Shown in pieces: positions 1 through 8,028 of a stretch of 33,149 nucleotides of DNA. Below the pieces are notes generated by a model. It saw nothing but the letters and a program-made list of their open reading frames with translations. It did no database searches and was not told the origin of the DNA. The translations under genes and the position numbers were made by a program. The stretch's first letter is position 1. Each line of letters begins with the position of its first letter. Location: NCBI GenBank assembly GCA_018971065.1, contig JAGWVC010000039.1, positions 1 through 33,149 of the forward strand, written 5' to 3'. The stretch is from Sphingomonadales bacterium. Lineage in GTDB: Bacteria > Pseudomonadota > Alphaproteobacteria > Sphingomonadales > Sphingomonadaceae.

Positions 1-78
1 ATCGATGCGCCCTACACGTTCGGCCCCTACGGCACCAAGGGCGGCTACTACTACGGCCGCGTCACCGTGAAGTTCTGA
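1..78 (+). CDS. TonB-dependent receptor, C-terminal fragment (5' end outside window)
   Basis: The window opens inside a reading frame whose last 25 codons are rich in Tyr and Gly and end in ...GRVTVKF before TGA. Alternating aromatic and polar residues closing on a C-terminal Phe are the usual last beta-strand of an outer-membrane barrel, the signature that the BAM machinery recognises. TonB-dependent receptors are abundant in sphingomonads and commonly end this way, so that is the most likely identity. The protein would import an unknown substrate across the outer membrane. Only the tail is visible, so the ligand and even the exact barrel family cannot be fixed. An exported RidA-like protein follows 71 bases downstream on the same strand. 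Confidence 0.6.
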   Translation: MDAPYTFGPYGTKGGYYYGRVTVKF

Positions 79-86
79 CCGCCCTG

Positions 87-116
87 CCGGGTGGCAGCCA
101 TGTCGTTGCCGCCCGG
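87..116 (+). terminator. Hairpin after the receptor gene, possible terminator
   Basis: A 10-bp stem (87-96 with 107-116, one G-T wobble) with a 10-base loop lies just after the receptor stop codon. It is followed by only a short T-rich stretch (gatttt), so it is a weak intrinsic terminator candidate or an mRNA 3'-end stabiliser. Confidence 0.4.
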
Positions 117-149
117 CGATCCCGCGATTTTCCGAAAGAGAGGATAATC

Positions 150-638
150 ATGCGCACGTTCCTGCTGCTCAGCGCGCTGTCGCTGGCAACCACGGCCGAG
201 GCCAGGCCAGTCCCGCCCAAGGCCGAAATCGTCCGCACCAGCGCCAGCCCTGCCGCCGTCATCGCCAGCACCGCCACGGTGCCGCCGGGAAGCAGGCTGG
301 TCTGGCTGTCGGGCGCGACCGCCGCGCCGGTCGATCCGGCAAAGCCCGATGAATTCGGCGATACCGCCACGCAGACAAAGTCGATCCTCACCAAGATGAA
401 AGCCACGCTGGAAGGCATGGGGCTTGGGATGGGCGATGTCATCAAGATGAACGTGTTCCTTGTTGCCCCCCAAGCGGGCGGCCACATGGATGCACCGGGC
501 ATGAACGCGGTGTTCAAGACCTTCTTCGGCACGCCGGAACAACCCAACAAGCCCACCCGCACCACCGTGCAGGTGGCCGCGCTGGGTCGCCCGACCACGC
601 TGGTCGAGATCGAGGCAGTGGTCGGCAAGGCCCCCTGA
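150..638 (+). CDS. Exported RidA/YjgF-family protein
   Basis: This 162-residue protein has an N-terminal signal peptide (charged start, LLLSALSLATTAEA core, cleavage probably after residue 18) followed by a RidA/YjgF/L-PSP endoribonuclease-like domain. Family features include the segment ending PTRTTVQVAAL (about residues 131-141), where the Arg corresponds to the substrate-carboxylate-binding Arg of RidA imine deaminases, and the terminal VEIEAVVG strand. Classical RidA proteins are cytosolic and hydrolyse reactive enamine/imine intermediates; this one is about 30 residues longer and exported, so a periplasmic role on an unknown substrate is inferred. The start is supported by a GAGAGGA ribosome-binding site just upstream. 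It follows the receptor gene and could be co-transcribed with it. Confidence 0.82.
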   Translation: MRTFLLLSALSLATTAEARPVPPKAEIVRTSASPAAVIASTATVPPGSRLVWLSGATAAPVDPAKPDEFGDTATQTKSILTKMKATLEGMGLGMGDVIKMNVFLVAPQAGGHMDAPGMNAVFKTFFGTPEQPNKPTRTTVQVAALGRPTTLVEIEAVVGKAP

Positions 639-768
639 TGCGCTGTCATGCGAGGCATCGTCGATCGTCCGATCGGCGGGGCGGACTGGACCGGTGGCGG
701 ACTGACAAGCCCGTCATCTGCGGGCGGACGCCGGTGGTCCCGAAGCCGGCCATGCCCGCCCCGGAACG

Positions 769-815
769 AAAAAGGGCGCCGATGCGGCACGCGCATCGAC
801 ACCCTCCAGCCGGGC
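769..815 (-). terminator. Intrinsic terminator of the UrcA-family gene
   Basis: Read on the minus strand, an interrupted stem (AGGG..TCGATGCG / CGCATCG..CCCT) is followed directly by TTTTTCG. It lies about 45 bases beyond the stop of the minus-strand UrcA-family gene, so it fits a Rho-independent terminator for that gene. Confidence 0.6.
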
Positions 816-859
816 CTGGCCGCCCGGTGGTTTCGGGGTCCGGTTCAGCCCGGGGTATT

Positions 860-1174
860 TCAGTTCGTGGCGAAACCACGGTTGGCGACGGCGCGCGCCG
901 CCAGTTCGGTCACGGCCGGGGCCAGGCTGGCGGCCATTTCCCGGCGGCACTTGAAGTCGGGCATGGTATCGGCGCCAACGCGGTCGTTCGGCTCGCACGC
1001 GGCAGCGATCTGGCGCTGCACGTTGGCACGGAACGCATCGACGGCGGCGGGCCGGGCGAAATCGACGCCCGAGGTGGCGACACGCAGCGAAACGGTTTCC
1101 CGATCGGCGGCGAAGGCGGAGGCCGGGACGGCAACGAGGCACGCCGCGACAAGCGCGGTTGCAAACTTCTTCAT
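860..1174 (-). CDS. UrcA family protein (exported, unknown function)
   Basis: The product is 104 residues when started at the ATG preceded by AGGAG. A longer reading to 1231 adds 19 residues that do not look like a signal peptide. The mature start begins with MKKF, a hydrophobic stretch and an AFA|AD signal-peptidase site near residue 23. The mature part shows the UrcA pattern: an SLRVATSGVDFARP strand, a helix with conserved AAAC, then DFKCRREMAASLAPAV, giving two Cys likely to form a disulfide. UrcA proteins are small exported proteins common in sphingomonads and caulobacters, with no established biochemical role. It is monocistronic, ends in a terminator-like hairpin, and is divergent from the RND efflux operon. 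Confidence 0.75.
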   Translation of the reverse strand: MKKFATALVAACLVAVPASAFAADRETVSLRVATSGVDFARPAAVDAFRANVQRQIAAACEPNDRVGADTMPDFKCRREMAASLAPAVTELAARAVANRGFATN

Positions 1175-1654
1175 GACATATGCTCCTGCGAACAATTGTT
1201 CTGTTGGGTACACGCGAACAAACCGGCGCAAGGCCGGCGATTTGTCCAGTCAGTACGATCGTTCCCGAAGGAGCCGATCACCCAAGGTCCCGAGCATGGG
1301 GCTGTCTGGCGGCATTATTTCTGCCTGCTTCGCCTATATTCCCGATTGCGGCCGACAGCAACCTGCAAAACCGTGCTGCACCGCAGAAATCAGCCATTTT
1401 TTCGGGTTGCGATTGCGCAATTCCTTGCTGCACGTGCGTAAATCGAATGGCTGTGGCAGCGTGCGACCTGCCAATGCATTGCCGATGTCAGCCGGGCCGT
1501 CACAATCGATTCTCTTTGCGTGGGCATTGGCGCGTCGATACCCGCTGCAATTCACGGTTCACCCTGCCTGTCCCCGCCCGGTTTCGTGCCGGGTGGGGAC
1601 CGTTTTTCGCAGGGGGGCCGCTGGCCCTGGTCACGTCCGTTTCGGGAAGGACGC
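1175..1654. other. 480-base intergenic/leader region upstream of the efflux operon
   Basis: No convincing protein gene is present. Visible elements are the palindrome GAACAATTGTTC (1190-1201) just upstream of the UrcA-family gene, a TTGCG..CGCAA inverted repeat near 1410-1423, a possible -10-like TATATT at 1335-1340, and a strong terminator-like hairpin at 1570-1607 on the plus strand. The region must contain the divergent promoters of the UrcA-family gene and the efflux operon. No regulator gene adjoins the operon, so control must act from elsewhere or through the leader. Confidence 0.5.
1570..1607 (+). terminator. Strong hairpin plus T-run in the efflux operon leader (attenuator or sRNA terminator)
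   Basis: A 12-bp stem (1570-1581 with 1589-1600, a single G-T wobble) with a 7-base loop is followed by CGTTTTTCGC. This is the form of an intrinsic terminator on the plus strand. No plus-strand gene ends before it and the adaptor gene starts 48 bases later. It therefore either attenuates the efflux operon transcript or ends a small RNA encoded in 1200-1570. Confidence 0.65.
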
Positions 1655-2827
1655 ATGAAGCATAATTTCGGCAGTCGGCATGCCTGTGCCGCGTTGTTCG
1701 TTGCGACGGTGGTTCTGGCTGGCTGCAACAAGGAAGATCCTTCGGCGGCAAAGCGCCCGCCGGAGGTTGGTTTTCGGGTGATGGGGTTCGGTTCCGCGCC
1801 GTTTGCGGTTGAGTTGCCGGGTCGCATCACGGCGTATCGGACGGCGGAGGTACGGCCGCAGGCGACGGGGGTGATCCAGGCGCGGCTGTTCACCGAAGGC
1901 GCGCTGGTGCGGCAGGGCCAGCCGCTGTACCGGATCGACGCCAGCCTGTACCGCGCCGCCGCCGGGCAGGCCGCCGCCAACCTGGCCGCCGCGCAGGCCA
2001 GCGCCGCCGCCGCGCAGGCGAAAGCGGATCGCTATCGGCCGCTGGCGGCCGCGAACGCGGTGTCGCAGCAGGACTATACCGACGCCGCCGCGCTGGCGCG
2101 CACCGCCGCCGCCGCCGTCGCGCAGACCCGTGCCGCCTTGCAGACCGCGCAGGTCAACCTGCGGTTCGCCACCGTGCCCGCGCCGATCACCGGGCGCATC
2201 GGCCGTTCGCTGGTTACCGAGGGCGGGCTGGCCACCGCCTCGCAGGCGACGCCGCTGGCGGTGATCTCGGTGCTCGACCCGGTCTATGTCGATATCCAGC
2301 AGAGCGCGAGCGAGATGATGCGGTTGCGCAGGCGGCTGGGCGGCAGCGGCGCCGCCGCGTCGGTGCGGCTGAAGCTGGACGACGGCAGCGACTATCCGCT
2401 GCCCGGCGCGCTGGCGTTCAGCGAGGTGACCGTCACCCCCGGCACCGGCACGGTGACGCTGCGGGCGCGCTTTCCCAACCCGCAAGGGCTGCTGCTGCCG
2501 GGCATGTTCGCCCGCGCCGAGCTGGCGCTGGGCAAGGAGGACAACGTGTTCCTGGTGCCGCAGGGCGCGGTCAGCCGCGATCCGCGCGGCAATGCCACGG
2601 TGCTGCTGGTCGGCCCGGATGGCAAGGCGGTGATGCGCGCGATCGAGGCCGAGCGCACGCAGGGCGCGGACTGGGTGGTGACCGATGGGCTGAAGCCGGG
2701 TGACAGGGTGATCACGCAGGGGCTGGGCAAGGCCAAGCCCAGGCAGCCGGTGCGCGCCGTGCCCGAAACCGCGCCCCAGAAGCCCCGCACCGGCAAACCC
2801 GGCGCCGATGCAAAGGCGGCCGGCTGA
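1655..2827 (+). CDS. RND efflux periplasmic adaptor (membrane fusion lipoprotein)
   Basis: The 390-residue product bridges the inner-membrane RND pump and the outer-membrane channel. The chosen ATG has a GAAGG ribosome-binding site and gives a lipoprotein signal peptide ending in the lipobox LAGC, so the mature protein is probably anchored by its N-terminal Cys. Then follow the biotinyl-lipoyl-like half motif (ATGVIQARLFTEGALVRQGQPLY), a long Ala-rich alpha-helical hairpin (AAAQASAAAAQAKADRYRPL region), the second lipoyl half (APITGRIGRSLVTEGGLA), the beta-barrel and the membrane-proximal domain, the order usual for AcrA/MexA/CmeA proteins. An upstream in-frame ATG at 1520 would add 45 residues before the signal peptide and is rejected. 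The permease gene begins 3 bases after the stop. Confidence 0.95.
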   Translation: MKHNFGSRHACAALFVATVVLAGCNKEDPSAAKRPPEVGFRVMGFGSAPFAVELPGRITAYRTAEVRPQATGVIQARLFTEGALVRQGQPLYRIDASLYRAAAGQAAANLAAAQASAAAAQAKADRYRPLAAANAVSQQDYTDAAALARTAAAAVAQTRAALQTAQVNLRFATVPAPITGRIGRSLVTEGGLATASQATPLAVISVLDPVYVDIQQSASEMMRLRRRLGGSGAAASVRLKLDDGSDYPLPGALAFSEVTVTPGTGTVTLRARFPNPQGLLLPGMFARAELALGKEDNVFLVPQGAVSRDPRGNATVLLVGPDGKAVMRAIEAERTQGADWVVTDGLKPGDRVITQGLGKAKPRQPVRAVPETAPQKPRTGKPGADAKAAG

Positions 2828-2830
2828 GCG

Positions 2831-5800
2831 ATGCTGTCACGCCTGTTCATCGATCGCCCGATCTTCGCGTGGGTGCTGGCCATCCTGGCGATGATGGCCG
2901 GCGCCGCCGCGATCCTGACGATGCCGGTGGAGCAGTTCCCCGACATTGCCCCGCCGCAGATCCAGATCAGCGCCAACTACCCCGGCGCCTCGGCCGAGAC
3001 GCTGGAAACCAGCGTCACCCAGGTGATCGAGCAGCGGCTGACCGGGATCGACGGGCTGCTGTACTTCAGCTCCAGCTCGTCCTCGCAGGGGCAGGTGCAG
3101 ATCAGTGCCACTTTCGAGAAAGGCACCAACCCCGACATTGCCCAGGTGCAGGTGCAGAACAAGGTGCAGCAGGCGGTCAGCCGGTTGCCGCAGATTGTCC
3201 AGCAGCAGGGCGTCAACGTCTTCAAGACCACTCCCGACCAGTTGATGGTCGCGACGATCTACGATGCCACCGACCGCGCCACCAACATCGACATCTCGGA
3301 CTTCCTGGTCAGCCGGATGCAGGACCCGATCGGGCGGATCGAGGGGGTGGGGCAGACCAACGTGTTCGGCACCCAATACGCGATGCGGGTCTGGCTCGAT
3401 CCGGTGCGGCTGGCCGCCAACGGGCTGATGCCGGGTGACGTGATCACCGCGATCCAGGCGCAGAACACCGAAGTCGCCGCCGGCGAGATCGGCGGCACGC
3501 CGGCGCCGGCCGGGCAGATGCTGGACGCGACGATCACCGCGCAGAGCCGGCTGCGAACGCCCGAGCAGTTCGAGCGGATCGTGGTCAAGGGCGCTGCCGA
3601 TGGCGGCGCGGTCCACTTGCGCGATGTCGCGCGGGTGGAACTGGGCGCGGAAAGCTACAACGTCGTCAGCCGGGTCAACGGCCACCCCGGCGCGGGCCTG
3701 TCGATCTCGCTGTCGCCCGGCGCCGACATGCTGAAGACCGCCGGGCTGGTGAAGGCCGAGTTCGAGAAGCAGGCGAAGTCGTTCCCGGCGGGCTACCGGT
3801 TCGCCTATGCCAACGACACCACCGCCTTCGTCAAGAAGAGCGTGCGCGACGTTGTCGAGACATTGCTGGAGGCGATCGCGCTGGTGGTCGTGGTCATGTT
3901 CCTGTTCCTGCAAAGCTGGCGCGCCACGCTGGTGCCGGCGATCGCGGTGCCGGTGGTGCTGCTGGGCACGTTCGGGGTGCTGGCGGTGGCGGGCTACACG
4001 ATCAACACGCTGACGCTGTTCGGCATGGTGCTGGCGATCGGCCTGCTCGTCGATGACGCGATCGTGGTGGTCGAGAACGTCGAGCGGCTGATGCACGAGA
4101 ATCCGGGGATGAGCCCGCGCGTGGCCACCATCCAGTCGATGCGGGAGATATCCACCGCGCTGGTCGCGATCGCGATGGTGCTGTCCGCAGTGTTCCTGCC
4201 GATGGCGTTCTTCGGCGGCTCGACCGGGGCGATCTACCGTCAGTTCTCGCTGACGATCGTCTCGGCGATGGCGCTGTCGGTGATCGTCGCGCTGATCCTG
4301 TCGCCGGCGCTGACCGCGACGCTGCTGAAGCGCCGCGAGGACGAGGACGACGGCAGCCTGGTGGCCCGCGCCAGCCACTGGCTCCATGTCCGCTTCGAGG
4401 ACCGCTTCGGCGCCTTGCGGGACTGGTATCACGCCCGCGCCACGCGGGTCGTCGGCAACCGGCGCAAGTCGGCGCTGGTCTATGGCGGGCTGGTGGTGGT
4501 GCTGGTGCTGGTGTTCACGCGGTTGCCCGCGGGGTTCCTGCCGGGCGAGGACCAGGGCTTTGCCCAGCTCAGCTACACGCTGCCCGCCGGTGCCACGCTG
4601 GAACGCACCCGCACCGCGCAAGGGCAGATCGAGGCGTACCTGCTGGGCCACGAGAAGAACAACATCGCGGTGCTGCTGACCGTGGCCGGGGCCGGCGGCG
4701 GCGGCGCGGCCAGCGGCCAGAACGCCGGGCGCGGGTTCATGTCGATGGTGAACTGGGACGATCGCCCCGGCAGCGAACGCACCGCCGATGCCATCACCCG
4801 CCGCGTCACCCGCGCGCTGGGCGGCTATCGCGATCTCGAGTTCTTCGCCACGGTTCCGGGCATCGTGCGCGGGCTGGGGCAGTCGTCGGGGTTCACGGCC
4901 GAGCTGCAGAACACCTCCGACATGCCGCGCCCGCAGTTCGTGGCCATCCGCGACAAGATCATCGCCGAGGCCCGCACCAGCGCGATCCTCGCCAACGTGC
5001 GGCTGACCGCGCTGCCCGACCAGCCGACGCTGAAAGTGGACAGCGACAGCGATGCGCTGACCACTTACGGGGTCAACCCGGCGGACGCGAACACCACGCT
5101 CAGCACCGCGTGGGGCGGGCGCTACGTCAACGACTTCGTCGATCGCGGCCGGGTCAAGCGGGTCTATGTCCAGGGCGATCCGGCGTACCGGTCCAGCCTC
5201 GACAGCTTCGGCATCTGGCAGGTGCGCGGGTCTGGCGGGCAGATGGTGCCGTTCCCGGCGTTCGCCCGCGTCACCTGGGGGCAGGCTCCGGTCTCGGTGT
5301 TCCGGTTCAACGGCATCGGCAACTTCGAGATCGCGGGGCAAGCCGCGCCCGGCGCCAGCTCGGGGCAGGCGATGGCCGAGATCGAGCGGATCGTCGCGAA
5401 GTACCCGGGCGTCGGGCTGGCGTGGGCGGGGGCATCGTATCAGGAACGGCTCTCGGCCGGGCAGGCGCCGCTGCTTTACGCGCTCAGCCTGGCGGTGGTG
5501 TTCCTGTGCCTGGCGGCGCTTTACGAGAGCTGGACGATCCCGCTGGCGGTGCTGCTGGTCATTCCCACCGGGCTGGTCGGCGCGGTGCTGGCGGTGTGGC
5601 TGCGCGGGCTGCAGAACGATGTCTACCTGCAGATCGGCCTGCTGACGACGATGGGGCTGGCCGCGAAGAACGCGATCCTGATGATCGAGTTCGCCGAACA
5701 GGCCCGCAAGGGCGGCATGGCGCCGATCCCGGCCGCGCTGGAAGCCGCGCGCATCCGCCTGCGGCCGATCCTGATGACCAGCGCCGCGTTCATCTTCGGG

Positions 5801-5995
5801 GTGATGCCGCTGGCGCTGGCCAGCGGGGCCGGGGCCAACAGCCGCATCGCCATCGGCACCAGCGTGATCGGCGGGATGCTGGCGGCGACGTTCCTGGCGG
5901 TGTTCTACATCCCGTTCTTCTTCGCCGCCGTGCGCCAGTGGCTGGGTGACTGGCGCGTCGCGCGGCGAACGGGGCGGGACGGGGCAGGGGCATGA
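2831..5995 (+). CDS. RND multidrug efflux permease, HAE1 (AcrB) family
   Basis: This 1054-residue inner-membrane pump exports hydrophobic or amphiphilic compounds using proton influx. It starts with the typical MLSRLFIDRPIFAWVLAI first transmembrane helix. It has the two large periplasmic loops and 12 membrane helices expected, and a length normal for AcrB/MexB. The proton-relay residues are present: the adjacent Asp pair in GLLVDDAIVVVENVER (D408, D409) and Lys946 in AAKNAILMIEFAEQ. The glycine-rich stretch after VLLTVAG (GAGGGGAASGQNAG) matches the variable loop of the second periplasmic domain. The gene lies between the adaptor (3-base gap) and the channel gene (ATGA overlap), so the complete pump is one operon. 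Substrates cannot be inferred from sequence. Confidence 0.97.
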   Translation: MLSRLFIDRPIFAWVLAILAMMAGAAAILTMPVEQFPDIAPPQIQISANYPGASAETLETSVTQVIEQRLTGIDGLLYFSSSSSSQGQVQISATFEKGTNPDIAQVQVQNKVQQAVSRLPQIVQQQGVNVFKTTPDQLMVATIYDATDRATNIDISDFLVSRMQDPIGRIEGVGQTNVFGTQYAMRVWLDPVRLAANGLMPGDVITAIQAQNTEVAAGEIGGTPAPAGQMLDATITAQSRLRTPEQFERIVVKGAADGGAVHLRDVARVELGAESYNVVSRVNGHPGAGLSISLSPGADMLKTAGLVKAEFEKQAKSFPAGYRFAYANDTTAFVKKSVRDVVETLLEAIALVVVVMFLFLQSWRATLVPAIAVPVVLLGTFGVLAVAGYTINTLTLFGMVLAIGLLVDDAIVVVENVERLMHENPGMSPRVATIQSMREISTALVAIAMVLSAVFLPMAFFGGSTGAIYRQFSLTIVSAMALSVIVALILSPALTATLLKRREDEDDGSLVARASHWLHVRFEDRFGALRDWYHARATRVVGNRRKSALVYGGLVVVLVLVFTRLPAGFLPGEDQGFAQLSYTLPAGATLERTRTAQGQIEAYLLGHEKNNIAVLLTVAGAGGGGAASGQNAGRGFMSMVNWDDRPGSERTADAITRRVTRALGGYRDLEFFATVPGIVRGLGQSSGFTAELQNTSDMPRPQFVAIRDKIIAEARTSAILANVRLTALPDQPTLKVDSDSDALTTYGVNPADANTTLSTAWGGRYVNDFVDRGRVKRVYVQGDPAYRSSLDSFGIWQVRGSGGQMVPFPAFARVTWGQAPVSVFRFNGIGNFEIAGQAAPGASSGQAMAEIERIVAKYPGVGLAWAGASYQERLSAGQAPLLYALSLAVVFLCLAALYESWTIPLAVLLVIPTGLVGAVLAVWLRGLQNDVYLQIGLLTTMGLAAKNAILMIEFAEQARKGGMAPIPAALEAARIRLRPILMTSAAFIFGVMPLALASGAGANSRIAIGTSVIGGMLAATFLAVFYIPFFFAAVRQWLGDWRVARRTGRDGAGA

Positions 5996-7347
5996 AATAC
6001 GCGCTGGCCTTGATCGGCGTGCTGCCTGCTGTGGCAACGGCCCAGCCGCTGCCGGTTCCCGCGCAATGGCCCGCCCAGGCCGCCGCCGAGACCGCCTCCC
6101 AGCCGCAATACCATCGCGATCAGGTGTTTGCCGATCCGCGCCTCGCCCGCCTGCTGGACGCGGCACTGGCCCACAATCAGGACATTGCCGCCGCGCTGGC
6201 CAACCTCGCCGCCGCCCGCGCCCAATACGGCATCCAGCGCGCCGCGCAGTTCCCCGAGATCGACCTTGGCGCCAGCTACAGCCACGCCGACGGCGACGGC
6301 TCGGCAAAGCACGGCGACGCCTTCGCCGGGCAAGCCACGATCCCGGCGTGGGAGCTGGACCTGTTCGGCCGGCTGCGCGCGCTCTCGGCCGCCAGCCGCG
6401 CGAAAGTCCTGGCCAGTAGCGCCACGGCGCGCGGCGTGCGCGTCTCGGTCATCGCACAAGTCGCCACCGCCTGGCTGACTTATGGCGCCGACAGCAGCCT
6501 GCTCGCCGTGGCCCGCAACACCGCCGCCGCCGCGCGCGGCGCCGTCGATCTCACCCGCCGCCGCGCCGAAGGCGGCATCGCCCCGCAGTCCGACCTCAGC
6601 AAGGCACAGATCACGCTGGCCCAGGCCGAGGCCGACATCGCATCGCAGACCACGCTGGTCGCGCAGGACGCCAACGCGCTGCGCCTGCTGACCGGCGGCG
6701 ACATCGCCCCGGCCGACCTGCCCACCGGCATCGAGGACGCCGCCGCGCACCTCGCCGCGATCCCGGCGGGGCTGCCCTCCGACGTGCTGCTGCGCCGCCC
6801 CGACGTGGCCGAGGCCGAACACAACCTCGACGCCGCGCAGGCCAATGTCCACGCCGCCCGCGCCGCGCTGTTCCCGCGCATCAGCCTGACCGCACTGGCC
6901 GGGTTCGCCTCGCCGGCGCTGGCGGGCCTGTTCAGCGACGGCAACCTCGCGTGGAGCAGCGGCGGCAGCCTGGCCTATCCGCTGTTCGCCGGCGGTCGCC
7001 TCAAAAGCAACCTGGCCCTCGCCAAGGCCCAGCAGGACGCCGCGCTGGCCACCTGGCGCAAGGCCGTCGAAGCCGCGTTCCGCGACGTCGCCGACGTCCT
7101 CGCCCGTCGCGCCACCATCGCGCAGCAACTGCGCGCCACCACGGCCGCCCGCGATGCCGCCACCGATAACGCCGGCCTCACCCATTTGCGCTACATCGGC
7201 GGCATCGCCACCGCCCTCGACGACTTCGCGGCCCGGCAGACCGCCTATGCCGCAGAAAAATCCCTCGTCGCCACCCAACTCGCCGAAGCGGCCAGCCGGG
7301 TCAGCCTCTATCGAGCTGTCGGTGGCGATGATCCGGAAGAAAAATGA
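5992..7347 (+). CDS. Outer-membrane efflux channel, NodT/TolC-type factor
   Basis: The 451-residue product is the outer-membrane duct of the tripartite pump. A signal peptide (MKYALALIGVLPAVATA) is followed by two repeats of the outer-membrane efflux protein domain: long Ala-rich helices with the PEIDLGASYSHAD strand, the WELDLFGRLRALSAASRAKVLASSA segment, and the second-repeat LPSDVLLRRPDVAEAEHNLDAAQANVHAARAALFPR block diagnostic of NodT-type channels. Unlike many NodT relatives there is no lipobox Cys at the cleavage site, so lipid anchoring is not supported. Its ATG overlaps the permease stop codon (ATGA), indicating translational coupling. Directly after the stop the base composition drops sharply, marking the edge of the operon. 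Confidence 0.95.
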   Translation: MKYALALIGVLPAVATAQPLPVPAQWPAQAAAETASQPQYHRDQVFADPRLARLLDAALAHNQDIAAALANLAAARAQYGIQRAAQFPEIDLGASYSHADGDGSAKHGDAFAGQATIPAWELDLFGRLRALSAASRAKVLASSATARGVRVSVIAQVATAWLTYGADSSLLAVARNTAAAARGAVDLTRRRAEGGIAPQSDLSKAQITLAQAEADIASQTTLVAQDANALRLLTGGDIAPADLPTGIEDAAAHLAAIPAGLPSDVLLRRPDVAEAEHNLDAAQANVHAARAALFPRISLTALAGFASPALAGLFSDGNLAWSSGGSLAYPLFAGGRLKSNLALAKAQQDAALATWRKAVEAAFRDVADVLARRATIAQQLRATTAARDAATDNAGLTHLRYIGGIATALDDFAARQTAYAAEKSLVATQLAEAASRVSLYRAVGGDDPEEK

Positions 7348-7403
7348 TACGGTATTAGGTATAAAACGCACAAAGAACGATCTACTTTATGCTAGATAGT
7401 TGG

Positions 7404-7832
7404 CTATACCGCCAACGTGAGAGGAACCAACCTCAGTCGATCCCATGCCTCCTCATATTCATGTTGAGTAAAAAGCTTGCGCTGTAGCCAGCACGAGCCG
7501 TCCTTCTTGCCCACGTAGGCATGATCCTTAACTTCTTTCAGCGTCATTACGTAGCAGATGGGAGCCGCGCTGTAGGCGTTGCTGACGATTATCCACCACG
7601 GTGTCGTAAGTCGGGCCAAGTCGCTGCCGAGGCTGACATTCGTGGTGGGACCGACCACCTTTATCTGCACCGGCAATACCAACGTTTCGTCAGAGTTGGC
7701 GATAAACATGTCTGCGCCACGTGAATTTCGAGCAGTTGTGCTCACCACCCAACCTCGTCGGGACAACTGCCACCCTGCATAGTGCAGTCCTGCATTACCC
7801 GTCGTATGATTCGCCCGCTTCACGCCGTCCAT
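7404..7832 (-). CDS. Orphan protein with a possible PD-(D/E)XK nuclease-like core, low-GC island
   Basis: I cannot assign this 142-residue protein to a named family. It reads NAGLHYAGWQLSRRGWVVSTTARNSRGADMFI followed by LVLPVQIKV. The helix, then Gly-Ala-Asp41, then Gln56-x-Lys58 on a beta-strand, resembles the core of PD-(D/E)XK nucleases with Q replacing D/E in the last motif. The Glu usually present in the first helix of such proteins is absent (LHYAGWQL), so activity is doubtful. The gene is clearly poorer in GC than its neighbours and sits between the efflux operon and a tRNA gene, suggesting horizontal acquisition. No partner methylase, toxin or integrase is adjacent. The start is the ATG at 7832; no strong ribosome-binding site is evident. 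Confidence 0.6.
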   Translation of the reverse strand: MDGVKRANHTTGNAGLHYAGWQLSRRGWVVSTTARNSRGADMFIANSDETLVLPVQIKVVGPTTNVSLGSDLARLTTPWWIIVSNAYSAAPICYVMTLKEVKDHAYVGKKDGSCWLQRKLFTQHEYEEAWDRLRLVPLTLAV

Positions 7833-7873
7833 TTGTCGGGCTCCCCTTGCCTTGGTTTCGGCGGCCCCGTGTC

Positions 7874-7890
7874 ACCAAGCAACGCTTGGT
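7874..7890 (-). terminator. Small perfect hairpin between the tRNA and the low-GC orphan gene
   Basis: ACCAAGC-aac-GCTTGGT forms a 7-bp perfect stem 27 bases beyond the tRNA 3' end. There is no following T-run on the minus strand. It could be a tRNA trailer processing or termination element. Confidence 0.3.
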
Positions 7891-7916
7891 ACGTTTGCTA
7901 CTTAATTCCGGAATGA

Positions 7917-7992
7917 TGGTGGGCCCGGCAGGAATCGAACCCGCAACCTAGCCGTTATGAGCGGCCAGCTCTAACCGTTGAGCTACAGGCCC
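7917..7992 (-). tRNA. tRNA with CAT anticodon, probably tRNA-Ile2 (lysidine type), or elongator tRNA-Met
   Basis: The minus strand folds into a complete 76-base cloverleaf including an encoded CCA. The acceptor stem is GGGCCTG/CGGGCCC, the D arm GCTC..GAGC, the anticodon stem GGCCG/CGGCT with loop CTCATAA (anticodon CAT), and the T arm GCGGG-TTCGATT-CCTGC. There is no initiator-type run of three G-C pairs at the base of the anticodon stem, so it is not tRNA-fMet. The C4-G69 and C5-G68 acceptor pairs resemble the minor isoleucine tRNA whose C34 is converted to lysidine by TilS; elongator Met remains possible. The low-GC orphan gene lies on its 3' side, the usual side for integrating elements, but I found no duplicated tRNA tail. 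Confidence 0.9.
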
Positions 7993-8028
7993 CAACCATG
8001 CCGCCGCGCGATACCCGCGCCAGGCGGT

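Noticed and set aside
1190..1201. GAACAATTGTTC as a LexA site upstream of the UrcA-family gene
   Set aside because: Alphaproteobacterial LexA sites have GAAC and GTTC separated by seven bases. Here the spacing is four, so it is only a palindrome of unknown role.
2837..6307. Very long minus-strand open frame (over 1100 codons) across the RND permease
   Set aside because: It is antisense to a clearly conserved permease and is rich in Arg/Gly/His/Gln with no domain pattern. Long antisense frames are common in high-GC coding DNA.
7721..7951. Plus-strand frame of 76 codons ending in GPAGIEPAT
   Set aside because: The tail is the complement of the tRNA gene read as protein, a well-known annotation artefact. 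The rest is antisense to the orphan gene.
7340..7992. tRNA-integrated genomic island with att repeats
   Set aside because: The position and low GC fit, but there is no integrase and no second copy of the tRNA 3' end in the flank. I keep only the orphan gene as likely acquired.
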